64,000 nucleotides of DNA from an uncultured beta proteobacterium (GCA_903905735.1 CAIVHU010000033.1:1-64000); one strand, 5' to 3'. Positions 8,261-17,985 are shown, numbered from the stretch's first letter. The notes: generated from the sequence alone by a model not told the origin. Translations and numbers: made by a program.

Positions 8261-8710
8261 TCAGAAATCTTGTGCCAGAAGCTCGCGAATTTCTCCGAGT
8301 TCACGACGCACGTGCAACCAGGCTGATGGCGAGATGTCGGACTCCGGCGGGAGTGATGAATCGACAAACTCGCCAAACTGTGAACTGCTGACCTCGATCA
8401 CCTCCACACCTTCGAGCAGCACCTCGCCATTGCGAGACTTGTCGCGCTCAAGCTGCAACAACTCCTGCATCTTGTTGCGCGCACCGCTGATGGTGAAGCC
8501 CTGGTCATACAGCAAATCACGGATGCGGCGGATCATCAGCACCTCGTGGTGCTGGTAGTAGCGGCGGTTGCCACGGCGCTTCATCGGGCGCAGCTGCGTG
8601 AATTCCTGCTCCCAATAGCGAAGCACGTGCGGCTTGACGCCACACAAATCGCCGACCTCACCAATGGTGAAGTAGCGCTTGGCGGGAATGGATGGGAGAG
8701 AATTCTCCAT
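8261..8710 (-). CDS. MerR-family transcriptional regulator
   Basis: A 149-residue DNA-binding protein. The MerR-type winged helix spans about residues 11-80 (KRYFTIGEVGDLCGV, then VLRYWEQEF and RRYYQ), followed by a short helix region and an acidic C-terminal tail without cysteines for metal sensing. This class is usually encoded directly after ihfA in Betaproteobacteria, as here, and its ligand and targets are unknown to me. ATG at 8710 is chosen over an upstream TTG at 8719. It is probably part of the pheST-ihfA transcript, being on the same strand with a 94-base gap. Confidence 0.9.
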   Translation of the reverse strand: MENSLPSIPAKRYFTIGEVGDLCGVKPHVLRYWEQEFTQLRPMKRRGNRRYYQHHEVLMIRRIRDLLYDQGFTISGARNKMQELLQLERDKSRNGEVLLEGVEVIEVSSSQFGEFVDSSLPPESDISPSAWLHVRRELGEIRELLAQDF

Positions 8711-8804
8711 TGAAATCAATGAAATAGCAGCAAAAGCTTGCAGGTTACTCTAAGTCAATGGTGCCTGTAAAGAAGGCTGTGTATCAATTTGTGAGACTGT
8801 TGGA

Positions 8805-9146
8805 TCAGGGCACAAAACGGGAGGAGGCAAAACCCTGCTGCTGGATTTGTTCCTTGAGCTTGTGGCTGGCGTGGAAGGTGACCACGCGACGCGCCTCGAT
8901 CGGGATGGCCTCGCCGGTGCGCGGGTTGCGCCCGGGCCGGGGGGCTTTGGTGCGGATCTGGAAGTTGCCAAAGCCGGTGATCTTGACATCGTCACCGTCC
9001 ACCAGGCTTTGCGCCACCAGGTCAAAAAAAGCGTCGATCATGTCCTTGGACTCGCGCTTGTTGAGGCCAATTTGCTCGAACAGCAGCTCCGCCAATTGGG
9101 CTTTGGTCAACGCGGGGGTCTCTAACGATTCAACAATGATGTCCAT
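8805..9146 (-). CDS. ihfA: Integration host factor subunit alpha
   Basis: A 113-residue HU/IHF-fold protein that pairs with IhfB to bind and sharply bend DNA in the nucleoid, assisting transcription, recombination and replication. The family core runs from LTKAQLAELLFEQIGLNKRE to the end; the intercalating beta arm contains RPGRNPRTGEAIPI with the key proline. The N-terminal extension and C-terminal tail (IQQQGFASSRFVP) are slightly longer than in Escherichia coli. Its location directly after pheT is the standard alpha-subunit context, which separates it from ihfB and hupB. Confidence 0.95.
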   Translation of the reverse strand: MDIIVESLETPALTKAQLAELLFEQIGLNKRESKDMIDAFFDLVAQSLVDGDDVKITGFGNFQIRTKAPRPGRNPRTGEAIPIEARRVVTFHASHKLKEQIQQQGFASSRFVP

Positions 9147-9184
9147 GGCGGGGTCTTTTTTGTAAGGGGCTATTTTGCATCCAC

Positions 9185-11617
9185 TCAGGCGCGTTGGCGG
9201 GCACCGATTTTGTCAGCCAGGGTGGCAACCACGGTGGCAACGCTGGCTTCGATCTGGGCTTCGGTCAGCGCGGTATCGTCTTTGGCGTTGAGCGTGAGGC
9301 GCACGGCCATGCTCTTTTCAGCCGTGGGCACGGCACCGGCTACTGTGGCTTTGGGACGGTAGATGTCAAACAACAGAGCATCCTGCAACACGCCGTTCAC
9401 GGGCGCAGACCAGATGGCGGCCATCAGCGCGTCATGCGCGACCCTCTCGCTGACCAGCACGGCAATGTCGCGCTCCACCGCCTGGAACTTGGGCACCAGC
9501 TTGAAGCGCGGTACGTCGCGACGCAACACCGCCGCCAAGTCCACCTCAAACAGGATCGGAGCTTGGTTCAGGTCGTAAGACTGCCGCCATTGGGGGTGCA
9601 ATTCGCCGACAAAACCCATATCGACACCGTCGATGACCACTTTGGCACAGCGCCCAGGATGCATGGCCGGATGCTGGGCAGCGACAAAGACCGGTTGCAT
9701 CGGGGCCAGTAGGGCTTCCAGATCACCTTTGACATCGTAAAAATCGACAGCACGCTCTTTGACACCCCATTCCGGCGCATCACTGGCACCGCTGGCGAGT
9801 CCGGCCAGACGCATGGGCTGGTCAAAGCCTTTGACAGTGGTGTCGGTGCTGGCCACTGAACCGTCGCGCAAAAACACGCGGCCGATCTCGAAGACGCGCA
9901 CCCGGGAGGCCTTGCGGTCCTGATTAAACTTCAAAACTTGTAGCAAGGAGCCCAGAAGGGACGAGCGCATGACGCTCATTTGGCTGGCAATCGGGTTCAA
10001 CAGCCTGATCGGGTTCGGGTTGCCCGCCAGCTCGTGTTCCCAGCGCTCGTCCACAAAACTGAAGTTGATGGTTTCCTGGTAGCCCAGTGCGGCCACGGCG
10101 CGGCGCGCCGCAAATTCACCACGGCGCGCCTCGGGGCGGATTTTGGCGGTGATGGGCGCTTGCGGCGGTGTGGCGGGCAGGTTGTCGTAACCCACCACGC
10201 GCGCCACTTCTTCGATCAGGTCTTCCTCGATCTGGATGTCAAACCGGTAGGACGGCGCGGTAACGGTCAACACGCCCTCTCCCTCCACTACTGGCAACCC
10301 CAGGCCGGTGAGCGCGTTGGCGCACTGAGCCTGCGTGAGCGGCATGCCAAGCACCTTGGTGGCTCGCGCCACGCGCAGGGTCACCACGGCGGGCGCTGGC
10401 ATGGCAACCTTCTGGTCATCCATCGGGCCACACACGGTTTGCGCCGTGCCGCAGATATCAATGATGAGCTGGGTAATGCGCTCGATGTGCTCCACCGTCA
10501 GTTCGGGATCAACCCCGCGCTCGAAGCGGTGCCCCGCATCAGTCGAAAAGTTGAACCGGCGTGAACGCCCGGCAATCGCTTTGGGCCACCAGAAAGCCGC
10601 CTCCAGATAAACGTTTTGCGTGTCGTCTGACACGGCGGTGGCATCACCCCCCATGATGCCGGCCAGCGATTCGACTTGGCTGCTGTCCGCAATCACACCC
10701 ACCTGTCCATCGACCGTGACCGTATTGCCATTGAGCAGTTTGAGTTGTTCACCCGATTTACCCCAGCGCACGTCCAGGCCGCCGTGAATTTTGTCCAGGT
10801 CAAAAATATGTGACGGGCGACCCAACTCAAACATCACATAGTTGGAAATGTCCACCAGCGCCGTCACACTGCGCTGGCCGCAGCGCGCCAGGCGGTCCAC
10901 CATCCAGGCGGGCGTTTTGGCTTGCGGGTTGACACCGCGAATGACCCGGCCCGAAAAACGGCCACACAGGTCCGGCGCGCTGATCTTCACCGGCAAGGTG
11001 TCACTGGCGTTGACTGGGGTGGCGGCAAACACCGGGGATTTCAAAGGCGCACCGGTCAGTGCTGAGAGTTCCCGCGCCACGCCATACACGCTCAAACAAT
11101 GCGCCAAATTGGGTGTGAGCTTCAGGGTGAACAAGGTGTCATCCAGATTCAGATGCTGGCGGATGTCTTGCCCAATGGGCGCCTTTGCCGCCAACTCCAG
11201 CAGGCCGCCATGGTCTTCGGACAATTTCAGCTCGCGCGCCGAGCACAACATGCCAAAACTTTCCACTCCGCGCAACTTGCCCACTTTGATCAGAAACGGC
11301 TTGCCATCCTCGCCCGGTGGCAGTTCGGCACCGACCATCGCACACGGCACCTTGATGCCCAGGCGGGCATTGGGCGCACCACAAACGATGTTGAGCAACT
11401 CAGGTTGGCCCACATCCACCTGGCAAACACGCAAGCGGTCGGCATTGGGGTGCTGGGCAGCAGCCTTGATTTCACCCACCACGATGCCGTGAAACGGTGG
11501 TGCCACAGGTTGGAGTTCTTCCACCTCCAGGCCGGCCATGGTCAGGGCATCTGCGAGTTGGGCAGTGGTCAGAGGCGGGTTGCAGAATTCACGCAACCAG
11601 GATTCAGGGAATTGCAT
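9185..11617 (-). CDS. pheT: Phenylalanyl-tRNA synthetase beta subunit
   Basis: The 810-residue beta chain of the alpha2-beta2 phenylalanyl-tRNA synthetase, which charges tRNA-Phe in the cytoplasm. It shows the N-terminal tRNA-binding (EMAP-like) domain (about 40-150, VGEIKAAAQHPNADRLRVC), the B3/B4 editing domain, the B5 domain around residues 400-475, and the C-terminal ferredoxin-fold anticodon-binding domain (FQAVERDIAVLV onwards). Length is normal for Burkholderiales. It begins 50 bases after pheS and is followed 38 bases later by ihfA, the usual operon order. Confidence 0.97.
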   Translation of the reverse strand: MQFPESWLREFCNPPLTTAQLADALTMAGLEVEELQPVAPPFHGIVVGEIKAAAQHPNADRLRVCQVDVGQPELLNIVCGAPNARLGIKVPCAMVGAELPPGEDGKPFLIKVGKLRGVESFGMLCSARELKLSEDHGGLLELAAKAPIGQDIRQHLNLDDTLFTLKLTPNLAHCLSVYGVARELSALTGAPLKSPVFAATPVNASDTLPVKISAPDLCGRFSGRVIRGVNPQAKTPAWMVDRLARCGQRSVTALVDISNYVMFELGRPSHIFDLDKIHGGLDVRWGKSGEQLKLLNGNTVTVDGQVGVIADSSQVESLAGIMGGDATAVSDDTQNVYLEAAFWWPKAIAGRSRRFNFSTDAGHRFERGVDPELTVEHIERITQLIIDICGTAQTVCGPMDDQKVAMPAPAVVTLRVARATKVLGMPLTQAQCANALTGLGLPVVEGEGVLTVTAPSYRFDIQIEEDLIEEVARVVGYDNLPATPPQAPITAKIRPEARRGEFAARRAVAALGYQETINFSFVDERWEHELAGNPNPIRLLNPIASQMSVMRSSLLGSLLQVLKFNQDRKASRVRVFEIGRVFLRDGSVASTDTTVKGFDQPMRLAGLASGASDAPEWGVKERAVDFYDVKGDLEALLAPMQPVFVAAQHPAMHPGRCAKVVIDGVDMGFVGELHPQWRQSYDLNQAPILFEVDLAAVLRRDVPRFKLVPKFQAVERDIAVLVSERVAHDALMAAIWSAPVNGVLQDALLFDIYRPKATVAGAVPTAEKSMAVRLTLNAKDDTALTEAQIEASVATVVATLADKIGARQRA

Positions 11618-11667
11618 AGTCGTTCAATCGGGTCAGACAACAGAGGCCAGGTTTGGGCGGTCAGGCT

Positions 11668-12744
11668 TTAGCGAAACTGCGACAGAAAACGGATGTCGCC
11701 GTCAAAAAACAGGCGTAAGTCGTTCACGCCATAACGCAGCATGGTCAGCCGGTCCGGCCCCATGCCAAACGCAAAGCCGATGTAATGCTCGGAGTCCAGA
11801 CCCATGTTGCGGATCACATTGGGGTGCACCTGACCGCTACCGGCCACTTCGAGCCAGCGCCCGGCCAGTGGGCCGCTGGGGAACTGGATGTCAATCTCGG
11901 CACTGGGCTCGGTGAACGGGAAAAAGCTCGGGCGAAAGCGCAGCACCAGTTCGCTGTTCTCAAAAAAGGTGCGGCAAAAATCAGTAAAGACATACTTCAA
12001 ATCCTTGAAGCTGATGGCCTCGCCCACCCACAAGCCTTCACACTGGTGAAACATGGGCGAATGCGTGGCATCGCTATCGACGCGGTAGGTACGGCCCGGC
12101 GCGATGACCCGGATTTCAGGCATGGCACCGGAAAACAGGCTGCCGTCTGCGACCCCGCCTTCAATGGCCTGCCGGTGCTTTTTGACATGCTGCACGGCGT
12201 GGCGAATCTGCATCGGGCTGGTATGGGTACGCAGCAAATTCGGGGCAGTTTCCGAGCCGCCTTCGACATAAAAGGTGTCGTGCATGGAGCGTGCGGGGTG
12301 GTCTTCAGGCGTGTTGAGGGCGGTGAAGTTGAACCAGTCGGATTCGATTTCGGGGCCTTGCGCCACTTCAAATCCCATCGAGCCAAAAATGGCTTCGATG
12401 CGCTCCAGCGTGAGCGACACCGGGTGCAAACCACCCTGCCCGCGCTGGCGACCAGGCAAGGTCACGTCCAGCGCCTCGGCCTGCAACTGGGCCTGCAACT
12501 CGGCATCGGCCAAAGCTTGCCTGCGCGCGTTCAGGGCCGCTTCAATGGCTTGCTTGGCCAGGTTGATGGCCGCACCCAATGTCTTCTTTTCATCGACCGA
12601 CAGCGCGGCCATGCCCTTCATCATCTCGGTGATGCGGCCGGACTTGCCCAGATACTGCGCCTTGGTGTTTTCAAGTTCGGCGGGCGTGTGGGCCAGAAGG
12701 AAGGCGGCGCGGGCGCTCTCTACGACGGTAGTCAAGTCATTCAT
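11668..12744 (-). CDS. pheS: Phenylalanyl-tRNA synthetase alpha subunit
   Basis: The 358-residue catalytic alpha chain. It has the N-terminal coiled-coil (about 1-95) and the class II aminoacyl-tRNA synthetase core with motif 2 (FHQCEGLWV) and motif 3 near the C-terminus ([18 protein letters not shown]). It adenylates phenylalanine and transfers it to tRNA-Phe together with PheT. The gap to rplT holds a repeat copy that forms a hairpin with a T-run (12771-12804), so pheST expression may be partly separated from rplT by termination or attenuation. I saw no Phe-rich leader peptide there. Confidence 0.97.
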   Translation of the reverse strand: MNDLTTVVESARAAFLLAHTPAELENTKAQYLGKSGRITEMMKGMAALSVDEKKTLGAAINLAKQAIEAALNARRQALADAELQAQLQAEALDVTLPGRQRGQGGLHPVSLTLERIEAIFGSMGFEVAQGPEIESDWFNFTALNTPEDHPARSMHDTFYVEGGSETAPNLLRTHTSPMQIRHAVQHVKKHRQAIEGGVADGSLFSGAMPEIRVIAPGRTYRVDSDATHSPMFHQCEGLWVGEAISFKDLKYVFTDFCRTFFENSELVLRFRPSFFPFTEPSAEIDIQFPSGPLAGRWLEVAGSGQVHPNVIRNMGLDSEHYIGFAFGMGPDRLTMLRYGVNDLRLFFDGDIRFLSQFR

Positions 12745-12770
12745 AAGGGATCAAATTCTGTGATCAAGGA

Positions 12771-12804
12771 AAAAGGGCTAGTGCTTTTTCAAGCTCTAGC
12801 CCTT
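12771..12804 (-). terminator. Repeat-derived hairpin between rplT and pheS
   Basis: AAGGGCTAG (12773-12781) pairs with CTAGCCCTT (12796-12804); inside, after one mismatch, GCTT pairs with AAGC around a 4-base loop. The minus strand runs on into TTTTTCC. It has the form of an intrinsic terminator 27 bases before the pheS start and could act as terminator or attenuator. Confidence 0.65.
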
Positions 12805-12838
12805 GTCTCTGTTGCGTAGTCAGCTACTTAAAAAATAG
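12794..12838. repeat. Interspersed repeat, copy A
   Basis: Forward copy: CTCTAGCCCTT, a variable middle, then CAGCTACTTAAAAAATAG. It provides one arm of the hairpin between rplT and pheS. Confidence 0.6.
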
Positions 12839-12852
12839 CGAACTGACGACTC

Positions 12853-13212
12853 TCAAGCTGCCAGCTTGGCCTTGACCTGGGCCACAATACCGGCAAACGC
12901 TGCCATGTCATGCACGGCGATATCGCTCAGCACCTTGCGGTCGATCTCGATAGATGCCTTCTTCAGACCGTTGGCGAACTGGCTGTAAGTCATGCCACAC
13001 TGACGGGCAGCGGCATTGATACGGGCAATCCACAACTGACGGAAGACACGTTTTTTGGTACGACGGTCACGGTAGGCATATTGCCCAGCTTTCATGACCG
13101 CTTCTTTGGCGACCCGGAAAACATTACCACGACGACCGCGGAAGCCTTTTGCAAGGGCCAGAACTTTTTTGTGGCGGGCGTGAGCCGTTACACCACGTTT
13201 GACGCGAGGCAT
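12853..13212 (-). CDS. rplT: 50S ribosomal protein L20
   Basis: The 119-residue L20 protein, which binds 23S rRNA early in assembly of the large subunit. The N-terminus ([20 protein letters not shown]) and the [20 protein letters not shown] segment are typical. In Escherichia coli L20 also represses its own operon by binding the leader upstream of rpmI; whether that holds here is unknown, though the long infC-rpmI spacer would allow it. The gene follows rpmI by 25 bases. Confidence 0.98.
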   Translation of the reverse strand: MPRVKRGVTAHARHKKVLALAKGFRGRRGNVFRVAKEAVMKAGQYAYRDRRTKKRVFRQLWIARINAAARQCGMTYSQFANGLKKASIEIDRKVLSDIAVHDMAAFAGIVAQVKAKLAA

Positions 13213-13237
13213 TGAATTACTCCTTGTTCGTCGTTAA

Positions 13238-13441
13238 TCAAAGACCACGGCCGGGCAGCATCTGTGCCATGCGACCCATATCGGTCTCATGAACAGCGGT
13301 TGCACCACGCAGATGGCGTTTATTTTTGGTGGTCTTCTTGGTCAAGATGTGACGTTTGAAGGCTTGACCGCGCTTGACGGTGCCACCTGGACGGACGCGG
13401 AAGCGTTTCTTCGCCGCGCTCTTGGTCTTCATTTTGGGCAT
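13238..13441 (-). CDS. rpmI: 50S ribosomal protein L35
   Basis: The 67-residue L35 protein of the large ribosomal subunit. The start at 13441 gives the canonical [15 protein letters not shown]-terminus and has AAGGAG 9 bases upstream; a longer in-frame reading to 13513 is not conserved. The 219-base spacer between infC and rpmI contains a hairpin (GGCACC at 13635-13640 with GGTGCC at 13647-13652) close to the infC stop, a possible site for L20-dependent translational control by analogy with Escherichia coli. Confidence 0.97.
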   Translation of the reverse strand: MPKMKTKSAAKKRFRVRPGGTVKRGQAFKRHILTKKTTKNKRHLRGATAVHETDMGRMAQMLPGRGL

Positions 13442-13660
13442 TTGCATGCTCCTTTTACGTTGTGCTCGTGAGGCGTCTGCACACTCTGTACAGCCTTGTT
13501 GGCCCCGAGCCACTTGGTTCAGCCATCGACTTGCATCGACGACTGTTTTTGGCAGTCAACTTTCGTTCACCACCTTCGAAACACCTTCAAGTGGTCATTG
13601 GTACAACCACCCGAACCTGCTTCAAATTCTGCCTGGCACCCCGCAAGGTGCCAAATTTTC

Positions 13661-14257
13661 TCAGGCTGCTAACGCAGCAATTTCGGCAGCCGCTGGTTTG
13701 GCCACTTGCTGCTTTTTGCGACCCGGCGCGATCATCATGATCATCTGTCGGCCTTCGAGCTTGGGAAACTGCTCTACCAGTATCAAGTCACCCAACTCAT
13801 CGCGAATGCGGTTCAACAACGCCATACCCAAATCCTGGTGGGTGATTTCACGACCCCGAAAACGCAAAGTGATCTTGCACTTGTCGCCTTCAGCCAGGAA
13901 GCGCTTGATATTCCGCATCTTGATGTTGTAGTCACCGTCATCGGTACCGGGGCGGAACTTGATCTCCTTGATGTCGATCACGGTCTGCTTGGCTTTGGCC
14001 TCAGCAGCTTTTTTCTGCTCCTGGTACTTGAACTTGCCGTAATCCATCAGACGGCAAACAGGCGGTGTGGCGGTTGCCGCAATCTCCACCAAATCAACGT
14101 CCAACTCGCCGGCCATGCGCAACGCCTCCATGAGGCTCACGACACCAAGCGGTTCGTTGTCCACACCAGAAAGTCGAACTTCTGGCACCATGATTTCCCG
14201 ATTCAATCGGTGTTTGCGTTCTTCGCGCTGACGGCGATCACGAAATTCGGTAGCGAT
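13661..14257 (-). CDS. infC: Translation initiation factor IF-3, ATC start
   Basis: IF-3 of 198 residues; it binds the 30S subunit, checks the start codon-anticodon pair and prevents premature subunit joining. The two-domain body is complete (N-domain from [14 protein letters not shown], linker rich in Lys/Glu/Ala, C-domain with [14 protein letters not shown]). The first conventional start, a TTG at 14206, would cut the conserved N-terminus. Reading upstream gives [15 protein letters not shown], starting at an ATC codon (14257-14255) with GAAGGA 8 bases before it. IF-3 genes characteristically use such rare AUU/AUC starts to autoregulate through IF-3's own proofreading. Confidence 0.93.
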   Translation of the reverse strand: MATEFRDRRQREERKHRLNREIMVPEVRLSGVDNEPLGVVSLMEALRMAGELDVDLVEIAATATPPVCRLMDYGKFKYQEQKKAAEAKAKQTVIDIKEIKFRPGTDDGDYNIKMRNIKRFLAEGDKCKITLRFRGREITHQDLGMALLNRIRDELGDLILVEQFPKLEGRQMIMMIAPGRKKQQVAKPAAAEIAALAA

Positions 14258-14343
14258 GGCTTAATCCTTCACAATAATTGCTACTAACAACGTAGCGTTA
14301 ACTGCACAATACACGCCGGTTAACTGGCTTTTTGGTCTGCAAC

Positions 14344-16257
14344 TCAAACGTTTGATTTGCGAGCGACGTCGGCTGACAATTTCTGCGAGAAATCTTCCAG
14401 AGACATCACTCCAAGGTCTTGACCACCTCGGGCGCGCACTGCGACAGCGCTTGACGCCATCTCTTTGTCGCCAATAACGACCAGATACGGCACTTTTTGC
14501 ATCGAATGCTCGCGTATTTTATACGTGATTTTCTCGTTGCGCAGGTCTGACTGCACCCTAAACCCTTGATTTTGCAGCGTTTTGACCACGTTTTTGGCGT
14601 AATCGGCCTGTGCATCGGTGATGTTGAGGACCATCACCTGCACCGGTGCCAGCCAGGCGGGCAAGGCCCCGGCGGTTTCTTCAATCATGATGCCGATGAA
14701 GCGCTCCAGACTGCCAACGATGGCGCGGTGCAGCATGACCGGGCGGTGACGGGCACCGTCTTCACCCACAAATTCGGCGTCCAGACGCTCGGTCATGAAG
14801 AAATCGACCTGGATCGTGCCGCACTGCCACTGACGACCAATGGCGTCTTTCAGGGTGTATTCGATCTTGGGGCCGTAGAACGCACCCTCGCCCGGCGAGA
14901 TTTCAAAATCGCAACCGGACCGGCGCAGGCTCTCGATCAACGCGTGTTCGGCCTTGTCCCAGGACTCGTCGGAGCCAATGCGTGCGTCGGGGCGGGTGGC
15001 GACTTTGTAAATGATGTTGTTGAAGCCAAAGTCTTTGTAAACCTTTTGCAGCAGCGTGGTGTAGGCCACGCACTCGTCGAGGATCATGTCTTCGGTGCAG
15101 AAAATGTGGCCGTCGTCCTGCGTGAAGGCACGCACGCGCATGATGCCGTGCAAGCCGCCGGTGTGCTCGTTGCGGTGGCACTGGCCGAATTCGCCGTAAC
15201 GCAGCGGCAGGTCGCGGTAACTCTTGATGCCCTGCTTGAAGATCAGGATGTGGCCCGGGCAGTTCATCGGCTTCAAAGCGTAGTCGCGCTTTTCCGACTC
15301 GGTGGTGAACATGTTGTCGCGGTATTTGTCCCAGTGGCCGGTTTTCTCCCACAAGCCTTTGTCCAGAAGCTGCGGGCCTTTGACCTCTTCGTAACCGTTG
15401 TCACGGTACACCTGGCGCATGTACTGCTCCACCGCCTGCCACACGGCCCAACCCTTAGGATGCCAGAAAACAGTGCCCGGAGAATGCTCATCGATGTGAA
15501 ACAGGTCCAGTTCGCGACCGAGTTTGCGGTGGTCGCGCTTTTCGGCTTCTTCGAGCATCTTCAGGTGCTGCGCTAGGTCTTCCTTGGTGGCCCAGGCGGT
15601 GCCGTAGATGCGCTGCAGCATCTCGTTTTTGTGGTCGCCGCGCCAGTAGGCACCGGCCACTTTCATGAGTTTGAAGTGTTTGAGCTTGCCGGTGCTGGGC
15701 ACGTGCGGGCCACGGCACAGGTCTTCAAAGGCGCCTTCACGGTACAGACTCACGTCTTCGCCCGCCGGAATGCTGGCGATGATTTCGGCCTTGTAGTGCT
15801 CGCCCAGGCCCTTGAAATAGGCCACAGCCTCGTCGCGTGGCAACACGCGGCGGGTTATGGGTTCATCCTTGTTGGCGAGTTCGGTCATGCGCTTTTCGAT
15901 GACGGCCAGATCATCCATGGTGAATGGCCGCTCGAACGCGAAGTCGTAGAAGAAGCCGTTTTCGATCACCGGGCCGATGGTGACCTGCGCTTGCGGGAAC
16001 AGTTCCTTCACCGCGTAAGCCAGCAAGTGGGCGGTGGAGTGGCGAATGACCTCCAACCCCTCGGCATCTTTAGCGGTGATGATGGCGAGCTTGGCATCGG
16101 CGTCGATCACATAGCTGGTGTCCACCGTCTTGCCATTGACCTTACCAGCCAGAGCGGCCTTGGCCAGGCCAGCGCCGATGGAAGCGGCCACGTCGGCCAC
16201 GGTCACGGCAGCGGGGTAGTCACGTTGCGAGCCGTCAGGGAGCGTAATTTGAACCAT
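14344..16257 (-). CDS. thrS: Threonyl-tRNA synthetase
   Basis: The 637-residue class II enzyme that charges tRNA-Thr. Domains in order: TGS (1-62), the second additional/editing domain with [10 protein letters not shown] (about 76-85) and the CRGPHV motif near 183, the catalytic core with the zinc-site MNCPGH segment and motif 2 ([10 protein letters not shown]), motif 3 ([17 protein letters not shown]), and the anticodon-binding domain from about 535. It is the first gene of the thrS-infC-rpmI-rplT-pheST-ihfA operon. The ribosome binding site is weak. A terminator-like hairpin 30 bases upstream and a Thr-rich leader peptide suggest control by transcription attenuation. Confidence 0.97.
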   Translation of the reverse strand: MVQITLPDGSQRDYPAAVTVADVAASIGAGLAKAALAGKVNGKTVDTSYVIDADAKLAIITAKDAEGLEVIRHSTAHLLAYAVKELFPQAQVTIGPVIENGFFYDFAFERPFTMDDLAVIEKRMTELANKDEPITRRVLPRDEAVAYFKGLGEHYKAEIIASIPAGEDVSLYREGAFEDLCRGPHVPSTGKLKHFKLMKVAGAYWRGDHKNEMLQRIYGTAWATKEDLAQHLKMLEEAEKRDHRKLGRELDLFHIDEHSPGTVFWHPKGWAVWQAVEQYMRQVYRDNGYEEVKGPQLLDKGLWEKTGHWDKYRDNMFTTESEKRDYALKPMNCPGHILIFKQGIKSYRDLPLRYGEFGQCHRNEHTGGLHGIMRVRAFTQDDGHIFCTEDMILDECVAYTTLLQKVYKDFGFNNIIYKVATRPDARIGSDESWDKAEHALIESLRRSGCDFEISPGEGAFYGPKIEYTLKDAIGRQWQCGTIQVDFFMTERLDAEFVGEDGARHRPVMLHRAIVGSLERFIGIMIEETAGALPAWLAPVQVMVLNITDAQADYAKNVVKTLQNQGFRVQSDLRNEKITYKIREHSMQKVPYLVVIGDKEMASSAVAVRARGGQDLGVMSLEDFSQKLSADVARKSNV

Positions 16258-16286
16258 GATGATGAAAGAGTGAGGTGGATTGCGTC

Positions 16287-16316
16287 AAAAAAAAAACGCG
16301 GAACTGTCCGCGTTTT
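16287..16316 (-). terminator. Candidate attenuator hairpin before thrS
   Basis: AAAACGCGGA (16293-16302) and TCCGCGTTTT (16307-16316) form a perfect 10-bp stem with a 4-base loop, followed on the minus strand by a run of ten T residues. It ends only 30 bases before the thrS ATG, leaving no room for a promoter in between, so thrS must be transcribed through it. A separate terminator for aceA lies further upstream. Confidence 0.8.
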
Positions 16317-16364
16317 ACTATTTAAAATAGAGCACACTGTGCATAAGGCAAGCGGGCTACGGCC

Positions 16365-16403
16365 TTATTTCTTGTATATTTGCCGTGTCGTTCGCGGTGT
16401 CAT
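16365..16403 (-). CDS. Candidate thrS leader peptide
   Basis: A 12-codon reading frame, MTPRTTRQIYKK, with three threonine codons (ACA, ACG, ACA) among codons 2-6. A purine-rich stretch (GAGAAAGG) lies about 9 bases before its ATG. Its stop is 48 bases before the terminator hairpin ahead of thrS. This is the geometry of amino-acid operon leader peptides: ribosome stalling at Thr codons when charged tRNA-Thr is low would change RNA folding. I did not work out a convincing antiterminator; CCGCG within the leader resembles the right arm of the terminator and could compete for its left arm. Confidence 0.5.
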   Translation of the reverse strand: MTPRTTRQIYKK

Positions 16404-16498
16404 AACCAGCTGCCTTTCTCGCTCTTATCCAAATGATGAAGCGGCAATTTTAGCCGCAGCACCCAACCGGGCCCTTGACCCGCCAAAACAGCCGGGCG

Positions 16499-16536
16499 AA
16501 AAAAAGGCCAGCAACCCTTGCGAGCCGCCAGCCTTT
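16499..16536 (-). terminator. Intrinsic terminator of aceA
   Basis: On the minus strand AAAGGC (16536-16531) pairs with GCCTTT (16508-16503), with weaker inner pairing, and a T-run continues to 16499. It lies 45 bases after the aceA stop, so the thrS promoter is expected between here and the leader peptide at 16403. Confidence 0.65.
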
Positions 16537-16580
16537 GCCCCTCCTCGGGCTCTTCTTGGATGATTCTTGGTGACTTTGGC

Positions 16581-17909
16581 TTAGTGGAACTGTTCTTCTT
16601 CGGTGGAGCCGGTCAGCGCCTTCACGCTGGAAGAACCGCCCTGGATGACCGTGGTCACGTCGTCAAAATAACCGGCACCCACTTCTTGCTGGTGCGACAC
16701 GAAGGTGTAGCCCTTGTCGCGCGCAGCGAATTCCTGCTCCTGGACCATTTCAGTGTAGTGCTTCATGCCTTCGCCACGGGCGTAAGCATGGGCAAACTGG
16801 AAGGTGTTGAACCAGTTGATATGGATACCGGCCAGCGTGATGAACTGGTACTTGTAGCCCAGCGCGGCCAGGTCTTCCTGGAAGGAAGCGATCTGGCTGT
16901 CGTTGAGGTTTTTCTTCCAGTTGAAGGACGGAGAGCAGTTGTAGGACAGCATCTTGCCCGGGCAGGCGGCTTGCACAGCTTGCGCGAATTCGCGGGCAAA
17001 ACCAATGTCGGGCACGCCGGTTTCACACCACACCAGGTCGGCGTAGGGGGCGTAGGCGATACCACGGCTGATGGCTTGTTCCAGACCGTTCTTAACGCGG
17101 TAGAAACCTTCTTGGGTGCGCTCACCGGTCAGGAATGGCTTGTCGTTGGCATCGTAGTCGCTGGTGATCAGGTTGGCGGCTTCGGCGTCGGTGCGCGCCA
17201 GCACGATGGTGGAGACACCCATCACGTCAGCGGCAAAACGGGCGGCGATGAGCTTTTCGCAAGCCTCTTGCGTGGGCACCAGCACCTTGCCACCCATGTG
17301 ACCGCATTTCTTCACGGCAGCCAACTGGTCTTCAAAGTGCACACCAGCCGCGCCGGAGGCGATCATGTTCTTCATCAGCTCAAATGCATTGAGCACACCA
17401 CCGAAACCGGCTTCCGCGTCGGCCACGATGGGCAGAAAGTAGTCGATGAACTCAGGCGTACCTGGCTCGATGCCACGGCCCCACTGGATTTCGTCAGCGC
17501 GCTTGAAGGTGTTGTTGATGCGACGCACCATGGTGGGCACCGAGTCGTAGGCGTACAGCGACTGGTCAGGGTACATGGTTTCCGACGTGTTGCCATCGGC
17601 AGCGACTTGCCAGCCCGAAAGGTACACGGCTTCCAGGCCAGCCTTGGCTTGCTGCATGGCCTGCCCGGCGGTGATGGCACCAAAGGCGTTCACATAACCT
17701 TTTTTGGAGCCGCCGTTGATCTTGGCCCAGAGCTTTTCAGCGCCGTTTTTGGCCAGGGTGTACTCGGGTTGCAGGCTGCCGCGCAGGCGGACCACATCGG
17801 CGGCGCTGTAGCCACGTTTGACACCTTTCCAGCGGGGATTGGTGGCCCAGTCTTTTTCGAGGGCGGCGATTTGCTCTTGGCGGCTCAATGGCGCGGTGGG
17901 TTGGGACAT
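16581..17909 (-). CDS. aceA: Isocitrate lyase
   Basis: The 442-residue enzyme that cleaves isocitrate to glyoxylate and succinate, the first step of the glyoxylate shunt used on acetate, fatty acids and other C2 sources. The catalytic signature KKCGHMGGK lies at residues 200-208 with the active cysteine at 202; the substrate-binding SGWQVAADGN segment (98-107) and NCSPSFNW are also present. Length is normal for the short bacterial form. No malate synthase gene is adjacent. The upstream region carries two TCTTATATAAGA palindromes, likely regulator sites. Confidence 0.97.
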   Translation of the reverse strand: MSQPTAPLSRQEQIAALEKDWATNPRWKGVKRGYSAADVVRLRGSLQPEYTLAKNGAEKLWAKINGGSKKGYVNAFGAITAGQAMQQAKAGLEAVYLSGWQVAADGNTSETMYPDQSLYAYDSVPTMVRRINNTFKRADEIQWGRGIEPGTPEFIDYFLPIVADAEAGFGGVLNAFELMKNMIASGAAGVHFEDQLAAVKKCGHMGGKVLVPTQEACEKLIAARFAADVMGVSTIVLARTDAEAANLITSDYDANDKPFLTGERTQEGFYRVKNGLEQAISRGIAYAPYADLVWCETGVPDIGFAREFAQAVQAACPGKMLSYNCSPSFNWKKNLNDSQIASFQEDLAALGYKYQFITLAGIHINWFNTFQFAHAYARGEGMKHYTEMVQEQEFAARDKGYTFVSHQQEVGAGYFDDVTTVIQGGSSSVKALTGSTEEEQFH

Positions 17910-17985
17910 GAAAACACTCCTGAGTTGGTTGAATCTGGCCCCGGCAAACGACTTGGAATTATGGCCGGGTTGGAGTGAATTCTAA

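Noticed and set aside
9194-11671. Long plus-strand frames opposite pheT
   Set aside because: They are antisense shadows of a well-conserved gene, with no ribosome binding sites or family features.
12745-12852. A Phe-rich leader peptide for pheS
   Set aside because: No start codon with Phe codons lies before the hairpin.
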